From Cycas panzhihuaensis (taxonomy: Eukaryota > Cycadophyta): a stretch of DNA of 64,000 bases. The notes under the pieces are model-generated. The model saw only the letters and a program-made list of their open reading frames with translations, searched no databases and had not been told where the DNA came from. The position numbers and the translations under genes were made by a program. This document shows, one piece after another, positions 1-12,333 of the stretch. The number at the start of each line of letters is the position of its first letter. Positions within the stretch are counted from its first letter, which is position 1. Where the stretch lies: assembly GCA_023213395.1 (NCBI GenBank), contig CM041465.1, forward strand, positions 39,811,741 to 39,875,740. The letters are read 5' to 3'.

Positions 1-639
1 TTTGTGTACTTTTGGGTCCACTACATATATGCATATTCCCTAATAACAAAGATAGAAATTAGATGATAAAAGTCTAAAATGTATTTTCATTAGTTATTCT
101 ATTAACAACAAAGTGTAGAGAGTGTATGGTCCTATTATCAAGAAAATGCATATATCAAGAGATATAATATTTGTTGAGGATAATAAGGAGATGGAATACG
201 TATCCATCCATCTACCTCTTAATAAAGGCAAATAGATTGTTAAGGACTTTCTCCCTCATAATATTCAATACCATGTTCATCTTTTACTCTTATTGCTTTT
301 TTGTTAAATTTAATTTCATCATTATTAATAACTCTTCTTGAACCTAGTAGCCTTTCTAAAGTTATTCAATCATTATAGGCCCAAGATGTTGATGTCATAG
401 TTATAGCTGTGAAGAAGTTACCTAAATAGTATACTCAAACTTTATATGATGCATAATTTCTTAAAGGAAAATATTCATCTAAAATAAGATAACAATCTAT
501 TAACTATGCACTTATCATTAAAGTGCTTTGTATTGATAAGCCTTATATTTTTAAGTAGGCATGCAAAAATAAAAAGTGGAAAGTTATCATGAATGAATAA
601 ATTTATTTTATTGAAAAGAATGGAATATAGAATTTGGTA

Positions 640-1462
640 AAATTACCTAAGGGTAAATAGGTAATAAGCTACAAGTGTTTATACAAAACCAAAGTTTAAT
701 CTAATGGCCTAATTGAACGTCACAAGATTTAACTACTTGCAAAAGGATTCAAATAAAAAGAAGGCATTGATTATGAAGAGACCTTCACACCTGTGGAAAA
801 TATAGATACTATTAGATTAATATTAGCTGTAGTTAAGCATTGTAAGTGGCCAATTTATCAAATGGATATGAAGAGTGCCTTCATAAATAGTAATCTTGAA
901 GAGAAGGTATATTTAGAGCAACCTCCTAGTTATATTTCATATGGCAAAGAACACTTGGTCTATCACCTTAAAAAGGCATTGTATGGATTAAAATGAGCCT
1001 CTAGGTCTATCACCTCAAAAAGGCATTGTATGGACCAAAACCAGCCCCTAGAGCATGGTATTTAAAAATCGATGATTATTTTTAGAGATATAAGTATCAT
1101 TGATCCTCATTAGACTCTAACCTATATATTAAATTTAGGGATAATTATATTGTATTTTTCACTTTGTATGTTGATAATTTAGTGATCACTAGGAGCGACA
1201 CTAAGATGATACGCATTCTTCAAGATGATTTTAAGAGAAGCTTTGAGATGACAAATCTTGGACTTCTCCATTATTTTTTATGCATGGTGGTATGGCAATA
1301 ATTAAGCCATATCTTCATCTCTTAAGTTAAATATTCTTGGGACATTTACAATGATTGAGAATGGAGGATTATAATTTTTTGTTTATACATATGGTAAATG
1401 GTATAAAGTTATCACTTGATAAGGAAATAAAACCAACAAATTCCACATTATATTAGTAACTA
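640..1462 (+). pseudogene. Copia reverse transcriptase, broken
   Basis: This would copy element RNA into cDNA. The clearest open part, 793-996, carries the family signatures QMDMKSAF, EKVYLEQPP and [13 protein letters not shown] then interrupts where family members read KQAPRAW. A 47-bp tandem duplication (957-1050) repeats the ALYGLK coding and shifts the frame. The catalytic YVDD box at about 1165-1176 reads YVDN, so the second aspartate is lost. The downstream MTNLGLLHYFL motif (about 1250) is still visible. It is clearly inactive. Confidence 0.85.
957..1050 (+). repeat. 47-bp tandem duplication inside RT
   Basis: Two adjacent copies of a 47-bp unit (957-1003 and 1004-1050) both start GGTCTATCACCT and differ at a few positions. 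The length is not a multiple of three, so the duplication shifts the reverse transcriptase frame. Confidence 0.9.
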
Positions 1463-2106
1463 GTGGGTAGTATCATCTATCTGACTAAGACTAAAATGGA
1501 TCTTTCATTTGTAGTTAGGATTTATTCTAAGTATATGTCTCAACCCAATCAGAAGCATTGGAATGTAGCTAAATGTATACTACAATATCTCAAAGGCATA
1601 CATGGCTCACATTATATATATAATATGAATTTTACATTAGAGTGGTTCTCTAATTTTAATTAGGTAGAATGTTAGGATAGCTGATGATAGATTTCGGTGT
1701 ATTACTTTAACTTTGGGTCAACAGTTATTTCATGGATTTGTAAGAAGCAACTCAATGTTACCTTGTCCTCCACAAAAGTATAGTATAAAGCTATAGTTAA
1801 TGTTATTTATGCAACTATATAACTAAGGAGGATTTTTAGTGATCTTGAAATTGAGTAAAATCATCTCATTAGTTTGTATTGTGACAATTAGAGTGTGCTC
1901 AAATTGATTAAGAATCTAATATTTCATGCAAGAATTAATAATATTAAGGCCTATTACTATTTCATTAGGGAACATCTTTATAATAGTAAGATCAACCTCT
2001 TCTATAAGTCTATAGACTAACAACTTTTAAACATCTTTACCAAGCCACTTAGTAAAGAAAAATTTAAGAAATTTAGGGAAGGTCTTAGTGTCAAACTTAA
2101 TATTGT
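1463..2106 (+). pseudogene. Copia RNase H and 3' end of pol, broken
   Basis: This domain would remove the RNA strand during reverse transcription. The open part 1463-1663 carries GSIIYLTKTKMDLSF and ISKYMSQP-like motifs at the RT/RNase H junction. Further on, LYCDN followed by SVLKLIKN (about 1875-1915) and YYYFIREHL (about 1950) match the usual copia C-terminal pattern of DNQSAIKL then HHHFIRE. Many stops and frameshifts make it a pseudogene. Confidence 0.8.
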
Positions 2107-2124
2107 AAATATTAAGGTGGGGGG

Positions 2125-3090
2125 TATTAGATTTTTATCTTTAAATGTTAATTCATGTGCTTTATATTACAATATTATGTACTTTATATAAGTGTACTTT
2201 ACCACATAATATGTTAAAGTACATACTCACATTCTGTTGTAATCCAAAACACCCTCCAATTAGCTGGATTTCATACCAATATTTTGATCAACTTACATGT
2301 AGACTAAACTCTCAATAATTACCTGGTTTAAGATAACTTCATCAAGGAGATGTCAAGTGGCTATATATAGGGTTCTAAGGCCTCATTTCCAACTATCCTA
2401 GCAAGTTGTTTCCTAGATTTTGCTTGGCCTTAGTGTTATAATTAGCTCAACCCTTTTGGCTTCCTATTTTTGTAGGTTTTCTCACCTCAAAGAGGAAATT
2501 TTACTTCAACAATCCAACTTATACATTTAATATCTTTAGCACATCTTCTCTTTAGAAGTATTCTCATCTCTGGAGATATTTTTAGTCAATCATTATTCAT
2601 ATCCTCTACTAATTCATAGGATAATATTATTTTTTAAGTGATTTCAAGAGGAATTCTAAGACATAATGAGAGTTATGACTCCACATTCTTTCTAAGGATG
2701 TAACGTTATGATTTGAGGGTTAATGTAGCCCTCCTGCACTTTTGCACATGTGAGTTCATATGGGTCAATTCATGCATGTTTGAAAAGTGTCAAACATGTA
2801 GCCCCCTAAGATTTCTCTTCCTTTTCTATATAGTGAGACCATTTCTTATATAGAGATGATTAGTGTAAGGTATTGTATTATTATTTTGTTCATTTGAATA
2901 CAAGTTAATTTTGTTATTTGGAAATAGGAACAATTCCTATTGTTCCATTGCTATTATCTCCATATACTTGAGTTTATTCTTGCTTACTTGTTTGTTCTTT
3001 TAGTGGTATTGATTTAATGCTAATCATCTTAATCTCTTAGCACACTCCCTCTCCAAAAGATCGTATATTGTCTTTATGGTATGAAAGCAT
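2125..3090 (+). repeat. 3' LTR of the first copia element, split by a solo LTR
   Basis: The LTR starts right after the polypurine tract with TATTAG (expected TG mutated to TA). It is collinear with the LTRs at 14562 and 26738: both contain an early ATGTTAA then a TGTACTTTAT stretch, and all share the later block with GGGTTAATG and CATGTTTGA. The match runs 2125-2234, is interrupted by another LTR (2235-2693), then resumes at 2694. The 3' end is uncertain, near 3050-3090. Confidence 0.7.
2235..2693 (+). mobile_element. Solo LTR with CATTC target duplication
   Basis: A 459-bp sequence beginning TGTTGTAATCC and ending ATGACTCCA interrupts the surrounding LTR. It is flanked by perfect 5-bp direct repeats CATTC (2230-2234 and 2694-2698). 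It contains a TATA-like CTATATATAGGG near 2362. No internal region is present, so this is most simply a solo LTR left by LTR-LTR recombination. The strand is tentative, based on the TATA-like box. Confidence 0.75.
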
Positions 3091-5899
3091 ATACCACCTT
3101 CAATAGTTATGAGGTTGTTTTGAAGTCTATTTAAAGCTACTAAAAGGTCTATTTTGAAGTTGTTAAAGGCCATTTTGAATATTATTTTTTGAAGCAATTT
3201 GAGTTTTCTAAAAGGGGCTATTCTAAAGCTACAGAAAGATTTTTTCATGACGGAAATGAAGGAATTTTTATAACATGCAAGTTCTAATTTAGAGGTTGTA
3301 GAAATATATATTTGAAGTAACTATTTATTACAAAAAATAGGAATCAAACAAGCACCATTTGCAGGCCTAATCACCCTGCAGATGGTATGACTCTACTGTC
3401 AAAAAAAGGGGAAGAAAAAGTGAGTTTTTTAGTAGACTTTAAGCCTTAATATGGAGGCCTTTATAGGTGTCCTATCACTAGGACATGTTTCTAGATTTTA
3501 TACCACAAAAAAGGCTTTTTTTTTTTTTTTTTTTAAAGGATTGAAATGCCTTATCAATATATTTTGTACAAATTTTTTATAAAAAATTTCATGTTAGAAA
3601 AAGGGAGGAAGTGCATTGTTATAGATTGATTTAAAAAAACAAGAGAAAAGATATATTCTTTTTCTTAAAAGTTCAACATCTCAATTCCTGGGGAAACTTT
3701 AGTTGAAATAAGATATCAACAAAGTTATGTAGAATTATTGTAGACAAGGGGAAATATATATATATATATTTCCCCTTGTCTACAATAATTCTACATAACT
3801 TTGTTGATATCTTATTTCAACTAAAGTTTCCTTAGGTACTAATACATCCCCAATCTTTTGGATCTTCTGTGATGGAAATGTTGTTATTACTAGGAATGAG
3901 GAGATCTTGGACACTCCATATAAAGCTGGAAATACAAAATTATTATAGAATCATGTTATAGAGAAATATCTGTTAAAATATCCTCCATGGTCTGTGCCAT
4001 AATTCCATGGTTTGTGGTGTCTTCTTCCCCAAGCCATCCAAGGGTAAATGTTTTTCCTATACTAGGCTACCTATAAGCCATTATGGTTCCATTATACTAT
4101 CCCCTCCCCCCAAGAAAACCCTTATTTTACAAGTATAATAAACACAAGTTTGAAGAAAATAGTTGTTTGACAAACAAAATGGTTGTTTTTTATTTTATAT
4201 ATAAATTAATGATCACCCTCAAATTCCAATGAGTGATCCCTTTAAAAACACCCCAATAAAGGTGAGAAATAAAGCCACAGATGACTCGTGCGATTTAATG
4301 AAATATACTCACTAGTTATAAGGGATGCATTAGAGGATAGCATGCATATGATAAGCTGGGATGAAGTAAAGATAACTCATGTAATTCCCACATCCCCTCC
4401 TCCCCTGTAATAAGGGCACATAAAATGTAGGTAGATGTTGCATCACATAAAGGAGCAACATGAAGAAAATAACTATTAGCAAGGTCAAAAATCACAACGA
4501 AGAAGCCATTGGTAAAATCCCCCTATGAAATCTTGCACATAGAGGCCTTGCCACCATCACTGCCTATATTTATCAATAAAAGAAGCTGTGACATAGTTGC
4601 TCGATGCCACAATCACTTGCTATAAAAAGAGCCTCATGTAAAGAAGGTCCATATGCATGGATGATTAATAGAAGGATCTCCTAATAATAGAGAAACATGA
4701 AGCCATGGCCGTTTACATTGTCATTACTTGCATTGTCACCTTTCATAAAATGGTTGACAAACCCTAATATTTAGGTTTAATTTCTTTTTTTTTTAGCATA
4801 TCATTTTTTATATTAAAAGAATTTACGATTAAATTTTTAGAATTAATCATATTTGATTCTCTTTTTAAATCCATTGGATGCCAAAAATTATAAAATACGG
4901 TTAATCATTTTTGTAAATGCAAAAATGATTCAATTCACTTAATTTTTATTTGAGATCTACAAACCCCTTATAATTAAGACTCCTAGTCATATGGAGTGAC
5001 TATACATCTGCCCACTAGCTATTAAAAGGGGCTAAATAGGACTATGTTTTTAGTCTGGTTACTTGCGTTGGGTTTATAACTAAGAGAGCTTCATCTTAGT
5101 AGGTCACTTGATATTATTTGAGGTTGATTTAATGTAGATATTTTAGCTTAAATATATATATTTTTTAAACTTCATTTTTCATTACTTTTTTAGAATTTCC
5201 AAGCATATACATGTATTTTTCAAGGTTTCATATTATTTGTTATATATTTTATTGACATAATGTATGTTGGTTGTGGGGTAAAATTGTAAAATTTATCATA
5301 TAGGCTCATTTTAGGCTCTTAAAGACCTATTTCACAATAAAATTTATCATTTAAGGGAGTTATTCACATTGTATTTAAGTCGCATATGTCTTTCAGTCAT
5401 AGTTATGACATTTATTATTGGATATTATAGTTTGTAGAGGCAGTTATAATCTCATAATGGCATGATTATAGCCTATTGAGGCATGATTTATAGCCTATAG
5501 TAGTAATTTGAGGCCATAGTGCCATTAAAAGGCTATGGTGCCATTTATTTCTAGCCATTATAGTTGAAGAGTTGCTTGTATTATCCCATATTAGTAAGAG
5601 GTGGGATTCCTTTTAACTACTCTTGTATATTTACTTATTAACTTACCTATTCAGCTATATAGAATGATATGTTTTTAGGGTGAGTTGAATTAGCCCTAAC
5701 TATTCATATATATAAAGGAACATCTTGGTTAACTGGTAGTTACAATGATTGGTTACTCTTCTGGTCTCATGGATGGAGTTCGCTTCATATGGATGTCAAT
5801 AGCAAATTATGTTATTATAACAAGTTGTTCCAACAAAGATTTGAAGACTTAATATATATTATTTGATGTGATATTTCACTTTATATAATTATCTATTAT
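3091..5899. other. AT-rich stretch without recognisable genes
   Basis: No coding similarity was recognised. It holds short diverged repeats of a GGTCTATTTTGAAG-like motif (3120-3240), a T19 run (3516-3534), the palindrome listed separately, and loosely repeated GGCATGATTATAGCC / GGCCATAGTGCC motifs (about 5455-5545). It is probably degraded retroelement DNA. Confidence 0.5.
3692..3831. repeat. Perfect 140-bp palindrome, no spacer
   Basis: Two 70-bp arms (3692-3761 and 3762-3831) are exact reverse complements that meet in an alternating AT core. With two G/T mismatches the symmetry extends to 3687-3836. A transcript would fold into a fully paired hairpin. The perfection is striking beside the heavily mutated surroundings. 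Confidence 0.95.
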
Positions 5900-6244
5900 A
5901 AGGGGGAATGTTAGGTGTAATACCTAATTACATATCTATCACCATTCACACACTCTCTAGGTTGTTTGTATTTTATAATAAAGGTTTCCTTGAGTTGTGT
6001 GCCATATAGAAATGTGTATCAACCCACAACAAGTTGACTATTGAGAGTTCTCACACATGTGGTGAGTTGTACTATAAGTATGTACATCATCCTTATTCTA
6101 ATTTGAAGTTTATTCATTGTTCCATTTCATTATATTAATATATACATACTTCATCTTCATTGTGCTTTATTTCTTTATTTATTTGCTAATCTATTTTGTA
6201 TATTTTTATCATAATTATTTTATTTTTAAATATGGTATCAGACC
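5900..6244 (+). repeat. Copia LTR (5909-6232) with PPT-like and primer sites on its two sides
   Basis: The LTR begins TGTTAGGTGTAATACC at 5909. Bases 6233-6244 read TGGTATCAGACC, a one-mismatch copy of the initiator-tRNA-Met primer site, which marks a 5' LTR. Yet just upstream lies AAGGGGGAA, a typical polypurine tract that would mark a 3' LTR. The element downstream is not recognisable beyond a short leader. Confidence 0.65.
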
Positions 6245-6570
6245 TATGATGTATATTTTTTAACATTTCATTTATTGACATTGATTATATTTTTCACCTA
6301 TTTTTTTACATCTTCAAATAATATAGGCCACTAGAGTCCAATATTTAAGAGCTTTCACCATGTACGTTTAACTCTAATATGGCCTCTAAATATTCCCTCA
6401 TGAGTTTGACTGATTATTTAGGGTACCTCATGGAGTTAAATATAATGATGCAACATGCCATTAGGGCTAATATAATATAACTCTCCATAAATTAATTGGC
6501 AAGGTTCCACTTTTTGCACTAAGTTTCATCTTTGGGTATTGTCTATATGCGATGAAAATTCACTTATTCT
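6245..6570 (+). other. Leader remnant after the 5909 LTR
   Basis: About 325 bp of AT-rich sequence follows the primer site without a recognisable reading frame. It ends at ATTCT, the target site used by the next element. Confidence 0.4.
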
Positions 6571-7021
6571 TATGAGAATAGGCACATGAACAATGTCATA
6601 GGATCACATGAATAGAAAAAACATAAGAAACAGACATTGTACAAGTACACATGGTTTGACAGGTGGAAAACCTATTCTAAGGAAGAAAAACCACCTCCTA
6701 AAGCTAAATATTATTAATAAAATAGACTTATACAAAGACCTTGATAAATGCCATCTACAAACACCAAACTAGCCTTTGAGATAGGCTTTAGACAGCCTCG
6801 TAGATTCTCGGAACCATCTCTTTGAATCTAGGAGAAGATATAAATAACAAGAGAGATTCGCTGAAATGGGCAGTTGCGTATTTCAACGACCTTTTATATA
6901 ATATTTATTTAATTTCTAAACTCTAAATATTTGAATCACTTAAATAATAATTTACACGTGACTTAAATAAAATATAAGAAATAACATAAAGTAATATTAA
7001 TAATCGTAACATCCCCTTTTA
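6571..7021 (-). repeat. 3' LTR of the 6571-14379 element
   Basis: It is collinear with 13937-14379 throughout, for example the shared CCACCTCCTAAAGCTAAATA and GAAATGGGCAGTTGCG stretches. The left terminal dinucleotide is TA instead of TG. Confidence 0.92.
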
Positions 7022-7069
7022 ATGTTAACTTTTATGATATGGAAAAAAAAGGTCTTCATCACATTGATC

Positions 7070-7730
7070 CCCTTTTGATAGAGACTTCTTTTATCTTTAA
7101 CAGATCTCGGAGGTTTAGAAACTTGATTTTAGTCAAAGACTTTGTGAGTATGTCAGCAACCTATAGATCTGTTGGACAATAAGATAAATGAACAATGTTA
7201 TCAGTAACAAGATTACGAATAAAATGTTGATGTAATTTTATATGTTTAGTTCTAAAATGTTCAACTGGATTTGTAGTAACAGCAATGACACCTTGATTAT
7301 CAATTTTAAGATCAATGGGAGAGTTAAGAGATAGACCAATTTTATTTAAAAGAGATTTGAGACAAAGTGCTTCTTTGCTGGCTTCAACAAGTGCGCGGTA
7401 TTTAACTTCAGTTATTGATAGAGTTGGTGCCTACATTTTCTTACTAGACCAAGTAATAGGTGAAGAATCTATAAAAAATATATAACCTGATGTAGATTTT
7501 CGATTATTTATATCACCTGCCTAATCTAAATCAATATATCATGTTAAAATTAGAGGTTTACTGCAAAAATTATAAGTTAGACCATAAAAAATAGTGTTCT
7601 TAAGATATCGTAATATACATTTAGCAACTTTCCAATGTGATTCATGTGGCTGTTGCATATAACATGAACATAAAGTGACAGCATAGGATATATCAGTGTG
7701 GGTATGAGTTAAATAAATAAGACTCCCAAT
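7070..7730 (-). pseudogene. Copia RNase H, broken
   Basis: Read on the - strand, the C-terminal signature VHLSYCPTDL, a stop, then VADILTKSL appears near 7085-7185, the usual end of copia pol. Stops and frameshifts occur throughout. It lies directly upstream of the polypurine tract, the normal position for the end of pol. Confidence 0.75.
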
Positions 7731-8540
7731 TAGTTGTCTATATAATATAGGATCACAGAAAGGAGATGAACAATCAGTAGATAATTTTTTTCTAGATTGT
7801 AATGGATTATAGATGGGTTAAACCATTGATTTAAGCCTAAAATATATTTAGGTTGAGATATAGTGATTTTTGAATCATGTTGATAAATTTGTAATCTAAG
7901 AAAATAATGTAGGAGACCTAGATCGGTCATTTCAAATTTATTCATTAAAGTAGATTTAAAATGATAAATGTTATTAGTTAATGATCTAGTGATTATGATA
8001 TTAACATATAAGAGTAAAATAGTAATATTTTCATTTTCACATTTTATATAAAGATTTGGATCACTAATACATCTAGTGTATCCAATTTGAATTAGATAAT
8101 CGTTAACTTTAGTGTACCAAGTTCGAGGAGTTTATTTTAATCCATAAATAGATTTCTTTGGTTTACAAACTAAATTAGGATTATCAATAAAGCTAGGTGG
8201 CTGAGATATGTAGATCTCTTCTTTGAGGTCACCATTCAGAAATGTTCTCTTTACATCTATTTGATGGATTTTTTAATCAAACTTGACTGTTAGAGTAATA
8301 ATTATTTTAATCGTATTCTTCTTTGCAATTGGGGTAAAGGTTTCATTGTAATCAATGCCATCAATTTGAGAAAATCCTTTTGCAACTATGTGAGTTTTAT
8401 ATTTTTTAACTGTGTCTATTGAGTTATAATTTATTCTATAAACCCATTTACAGTCAACTACATTTTTTCCCGGTGGGAGCAGTATGAGATCCTAAGTTGA
8501 ATTCTTGATTAAAATATTAAATTTAGTTTGCATAGCTTCC
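7730..8540 (-). pseudogene. Copia reverse transcriptase, broken; YVDD lost
   Basis: FEMTDLGLLHYFLRL (about 7880-7940) and neighbouring motifs identify a copia reverse transcriptase. At the active-site position (7997-8008) the codons read YVNI instead of YVDD, so both aspartates are gone. Upstream pieces such as ISEW and RRDLHI (8200-8260) correspond to the [11 protein letters not shown] region. Multiple stops confirm a dead copy. Confidence 0.8.
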
Positions 8541-8542
8541 TG

Positions 8543-9850
8543 TCATACATGATTGTTGCTTGTTTGTTTAAAGGTTTTAGGATCATTATTGTTTATTATT
8601 TTATCTATTAAGGTATAGTTAGCATGTAATTTTTGGGCATGCATTCGCCTGGTATTTGAAGGATTACCAATATCAGATCCAGTGTGAGCAAGTATTTTCT
8701 TTGCCCAGATATGCTGCTTATTGGAAACTATTTCTATAGTTATAGGTTGATTTGAAGAGCTAGCCTGAGAGGAAGAATTTATTTTAGTAGATTCGGATAG
8801 AGTCCAATTCTGTACTTGAGTAGATAAGGATTCTATAATTTCTGGATCAACTTGTTTATCAGAGGCGTCAACCCAATAGGTGTTGGTTAACAAATTTTCA
8901 ACCAGAAGTTATACATAAGTGGAGGTTGAAGAAGATCCTTCTTCATCAAATTTTATATCACGTAAAATTAAAATTTGATGCATAACTGGATCCAAGAGTC
9001 TATAAGCTTTACTTTCTTCGTTGTATCCAACAAAGATGCATTTTTGACTATTAGGATCTAATTTCTTGTATTTTTCTTTAGGAACATGTTCCCACACAAT
9101 ACTTCTAAAGATTCGTAAATGATTGACTAAAGGATTTCTTCCAAACCATTTTTATTCTGGAGTAATATTTTGTAGGCATTTACTTGGTAGGCGATTTAGA
9201 AGATAGTTGGAGCAGTTAATTGCTTCTTCCCACAACTTTAGGTCGAGGTTCTTTACATGTAACATGTAACGAGTCATCTTAACAAGGGTGTGGTTCTTAC
9301 ATTCAGTAATACCATTTTATTAAGGAGTGTATGCAACAGAATCCTGAAACTGAATTCTGTGTTTCTTACAGAAAGAAGTGAATTTGCCACTTAAGTATTC
9401 CTTGGCATTATCAGATCTAAAAATTTTAATTTTTAAGTTTGATTGGTTTATAATAAGCATTTTAAATTCAACGAAAATATCAAACACTTGACTATATATT
9501 TTGAGTGTGTAAACCCAACATTTTCTAGAGAAATCATCAATAAATATAACAAAATAATGAGATCTAGAATATGATGTTACATAAAAAGGTCCACATATGT
9601 CAGGGTGAATAAGTTCAAGTGGAACTTTTGCTCTAAATTGTGTTTTATGTGAAAACAGGTCCATATGTTGTTTACCTATTACACAGACTTTGCAGACACC
9701 ATAAATAGTGTTTAAGGGTGGAAGACCATGAACCATATCATGTTTTCTTAGGTATTATAATTTGCTTAACTGGTATGGATAAATTGTGCATGCCAAAGTT
9801 TATTGACTGAGTTAGATTTGGCGCTAAAGGCACTGAAGGGTTTTGTTTTG
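8543..9850 (-). pseudogene. Copia integrase, broken
   Basis: The piece 9320-9736 carries the CKVC half of the HHCC zinc finger, HPDICGPF (first catalytic Asp), FIDDFSRKCWVY and RSDNAKEYL (second Asp). The third acidic residue sits in NGITECKNH near 9300, after a frame break. The C-terminal linker (8909-9097) contains LDPNSQKCIFVGY and ESKAYRLLDP, and 8543-8893 is Ser/Asn-rich spacer before reverse transcriptase. All three catalytic acids can be read, but stops and frameshifts separate the pieces. Confidence 0.85.
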
Positions 9851-9957
9851 TTATTTCCTAAACTTGTTAAGCTATAGAGACCTATGCTATGATCAACAGG
9901 TCCTAAGGCAATACATTTAAATTTGTTTAATGGCTCTCTAATGATAAATTTATCTTT

Positions 9958-10254
9958 TCAAAATTTAACGATAAGGTCTTTCTGGCAGATTTGATAAATA
10001 GAAAGTAGGTTTGGTAATAAATTAGGTACGTAAAAGATGTCTATTATTGAACCATCTTTTAAGGTAACATCACCTGATCTTTTTACTTTAAGTTGAGTTC
10101 CACTTCCAAAGGAAATCTCTTCTTCAGAGTTAGTTTCAAATTGATAAGTAGATAAATTTTTTTGGTGTCCTGTCATGTGATGGGATGTACCAAAGTCAAG
10201 GATCCATTGTGGTGGTTGATTAGTTGGGGCAATAAATGTAGAAGTTATTGTCAT
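9958..10254 (-). pseudogene. Copia aspartic protease, remnant
   Basis: A 98-residue open piece contains WILDFGTSHHMTGH, the copia protease active-site region. The usual DSG triplet reads DFG. GDVTLKDGSIIDIFYVPNL and LLSIYQICQKD match the rest of the domain. It lies between the gag zinc knuckle and integrase, as in copia polyproteins. Confidence 0.8.
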
Positions 10255-11255
10255 TAGAGAATGATTAAGAGTTTGTTAGTTTTGAGGTCGGGATTGAGGT
10301 TGGTTTTGTAATCCCTCAGAAGCTTTCCATGCCTCAGAAGCTATTCTACTTCTACAGATATCAATAGTATGGCATCTTTTATGACAATAGGCACAACTAG
10401 TGTTTTAAGAAGGATTTATATTGTTCCAATTAGGAAATGACTGATTAGGAGTATTATGATGTTTAGATGGACTAGAATACTTAATATTATTTTAGGAATT
10501 AGATTGAGAACCTCTATGAGGTTTCTAAAATTTTGGATTATTGTTAGAATTATTCTGTTATTTATTTTTATTATGTGGCTTAGTTTTGGAAACCAAAGCC
10601 TAGGAAGGATCTTTTAATATGCCTATCTGAATTAACATTTTTGATGTTTAATTAGTTGGTTTGTCAATTGATTGAATGTGATAGGAGGATTGCCAGCTTG
10701 TTGTCTAGCAGTTTTTAGAAAATTAAAATGTTTTGGCAATTTGTTTATTGCAAGACAGACGAGCGTATCGTCGTCTTTAGCATGCATGATTATTTTTTCA
10801 GTATCATCTTCTTTAGTTTTGGATTTAATATAATTATCTAGGTCTTTATTAATTAATTGAATTTTACATAAAAAATTCTCAACATTGGTAAAATCATTAT
10901 AAGTAAGGTCATATAGTTGTTGTTATAAGATAGCTAGTTGATTTGTATCGACCTTGTCATATTTTTCTTATAGAGTTTTTCAGATAGTGCCTAGGTCATC
11001 TGTTTCAAAAAATTACCAATTGATTTCTGATGAAAGTGGGTTTAATATGGTGCCTAAGGCTAAATCTGAGTTTATCAGATATACCATATAACTTTCTGTA
11101 GTTTCATCAGTTGGTTTTTTAAATTCACTTGTCACATATCACCATATTTTTTGCTATTTAAGCTGATGGGATATGCGATTCCTCCAGTTGGCATAGTTTG
11201 AGCTGGTTAACACTGGAATTGGAATGCAGGTGGTTATCCCTGGCATTAAAGCCAT
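10255..11255 (-). pseudogene. Copia gag with zinc knuckle, broken
   Basis: The - strand frame starts with an ATG at 11253-11255 (MALMPGITTCIPIP) and passes through gag motifs such as SNYANWRNRI, YDLTYNDFTNVENFLCKI and LVCLAINKLPKHF. It ends with a canonical CX2CX4HX4C knuckle, CAYCHKRCHTIDIC (about 10360-10400). Gag would package the RNA. Several in-frame stops are present. Confidence 0.8.
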
Positions 11256-12270
11256 ATTGGAAATTATAAAGTTTGATTAAATACTGAAGGATATAAAGGT
11301 AGGTAAGAAAATAATCACTGATGAAGGTTACTAAACATTAGATTAACAAGGCATAATGAAAATCATAGTAGTATGAATTACTAGCTTTTCACTTTTTTTA
11401 AAAAAGATCACATGTTATAAAATAAATAATTTCCCTTAGAAAAATAGTCCCTTTTAAAGAAATAGTCCCTATTTTACTTTTAGAAAATTGTCCTCCTCTA
11501 AAAAATAAACATCCCCCCTTAAAAAAGATAGTCCCCCTTAACCTGAAAAATAAACAGTCCCCCTTAAAAGTAAGTGTTTACCTAAAAAAAAAATAGGTTC
11601 CAAGAAGATTATAATTGTTGATTATCCAGCTAATTAAATTAAAGAAAATTTTATTGATTAAAACATAACTCTAGTGTTGAAAGAGATTTACTTACTAATC
11701 TTTTTTTATGAAGTTTATAAAAAGTTTTTATTTATTAAAAAAGAGATTTTAATTAGAAAAAAATATTGTGTTATAGGAGGAACACTATAATTAATATCCT
11801 AATGAATATTTTCATTTGGTAATTGACTAAGTGCTTTATGATGATAATAAAGTTGAAGGCATAAGACTAATACATAAAGATGTATTTTACCTAAGTTAAA
11901 AAGGTCTATATATATACACTATTTAGAAAAGGTTATAAAAACCTTATAATAAGGGGGAGGTTTATTTTAATGTTAAGAAAAAGTTAAAGGGGAGGGATTT
12001 CACTTATAATAAAAATAATAAAATATGGGTGTAAATTTTAAAAAATAAGTTATAAAGGAAGAAGATAAATTAAATATTAAAAATTAAGGTGTTAGGGGAA
12101 GGAGGGAATATTAACCACATATTATAAGGGAGGGGTTTAAAATTTATTCTATTTTATTAAACAAACATTATTAAAGAAGAATTTATTTTTATAATAAAAT
12201 GTAAAAGGGGGGGGGGGGGGTTTCTTTACAATGTAAATTGAATATTATTAACTTAAAATTTATAAATTAG

Positions 12271-12333
<63 letters not shown>

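Larger units (their letters stand above)
1..2124 (+). mobile_element. Truncated Ty1/copia element (internal 3' part)
   Basis: The window begins inside a decayed copia element. Reading + strand with many stops, one meets the integrase C-terminal linker (1-640), reverse transcriptase (about 640-1440) and RNase H (about 1440-2106). A polypurine tract (2114-2124, AAGGTGGGGGG) follows, and then the 3' LTR. The linker resembles 31250-31850 of the other + strand copia element, for example the stretch around TGCATATTC near base 30, so the two belong to related families. The 5' half lies outside the window. Confidence 0.85.

Noticed and set aside
3692-3831. Palindrome considered as a Rho-independent terminator or plasmid origin
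   Set aside because: The setting is plant nuclear repeat DNA with no bacterial genes; a foldback or hairpin locus is more sensible.
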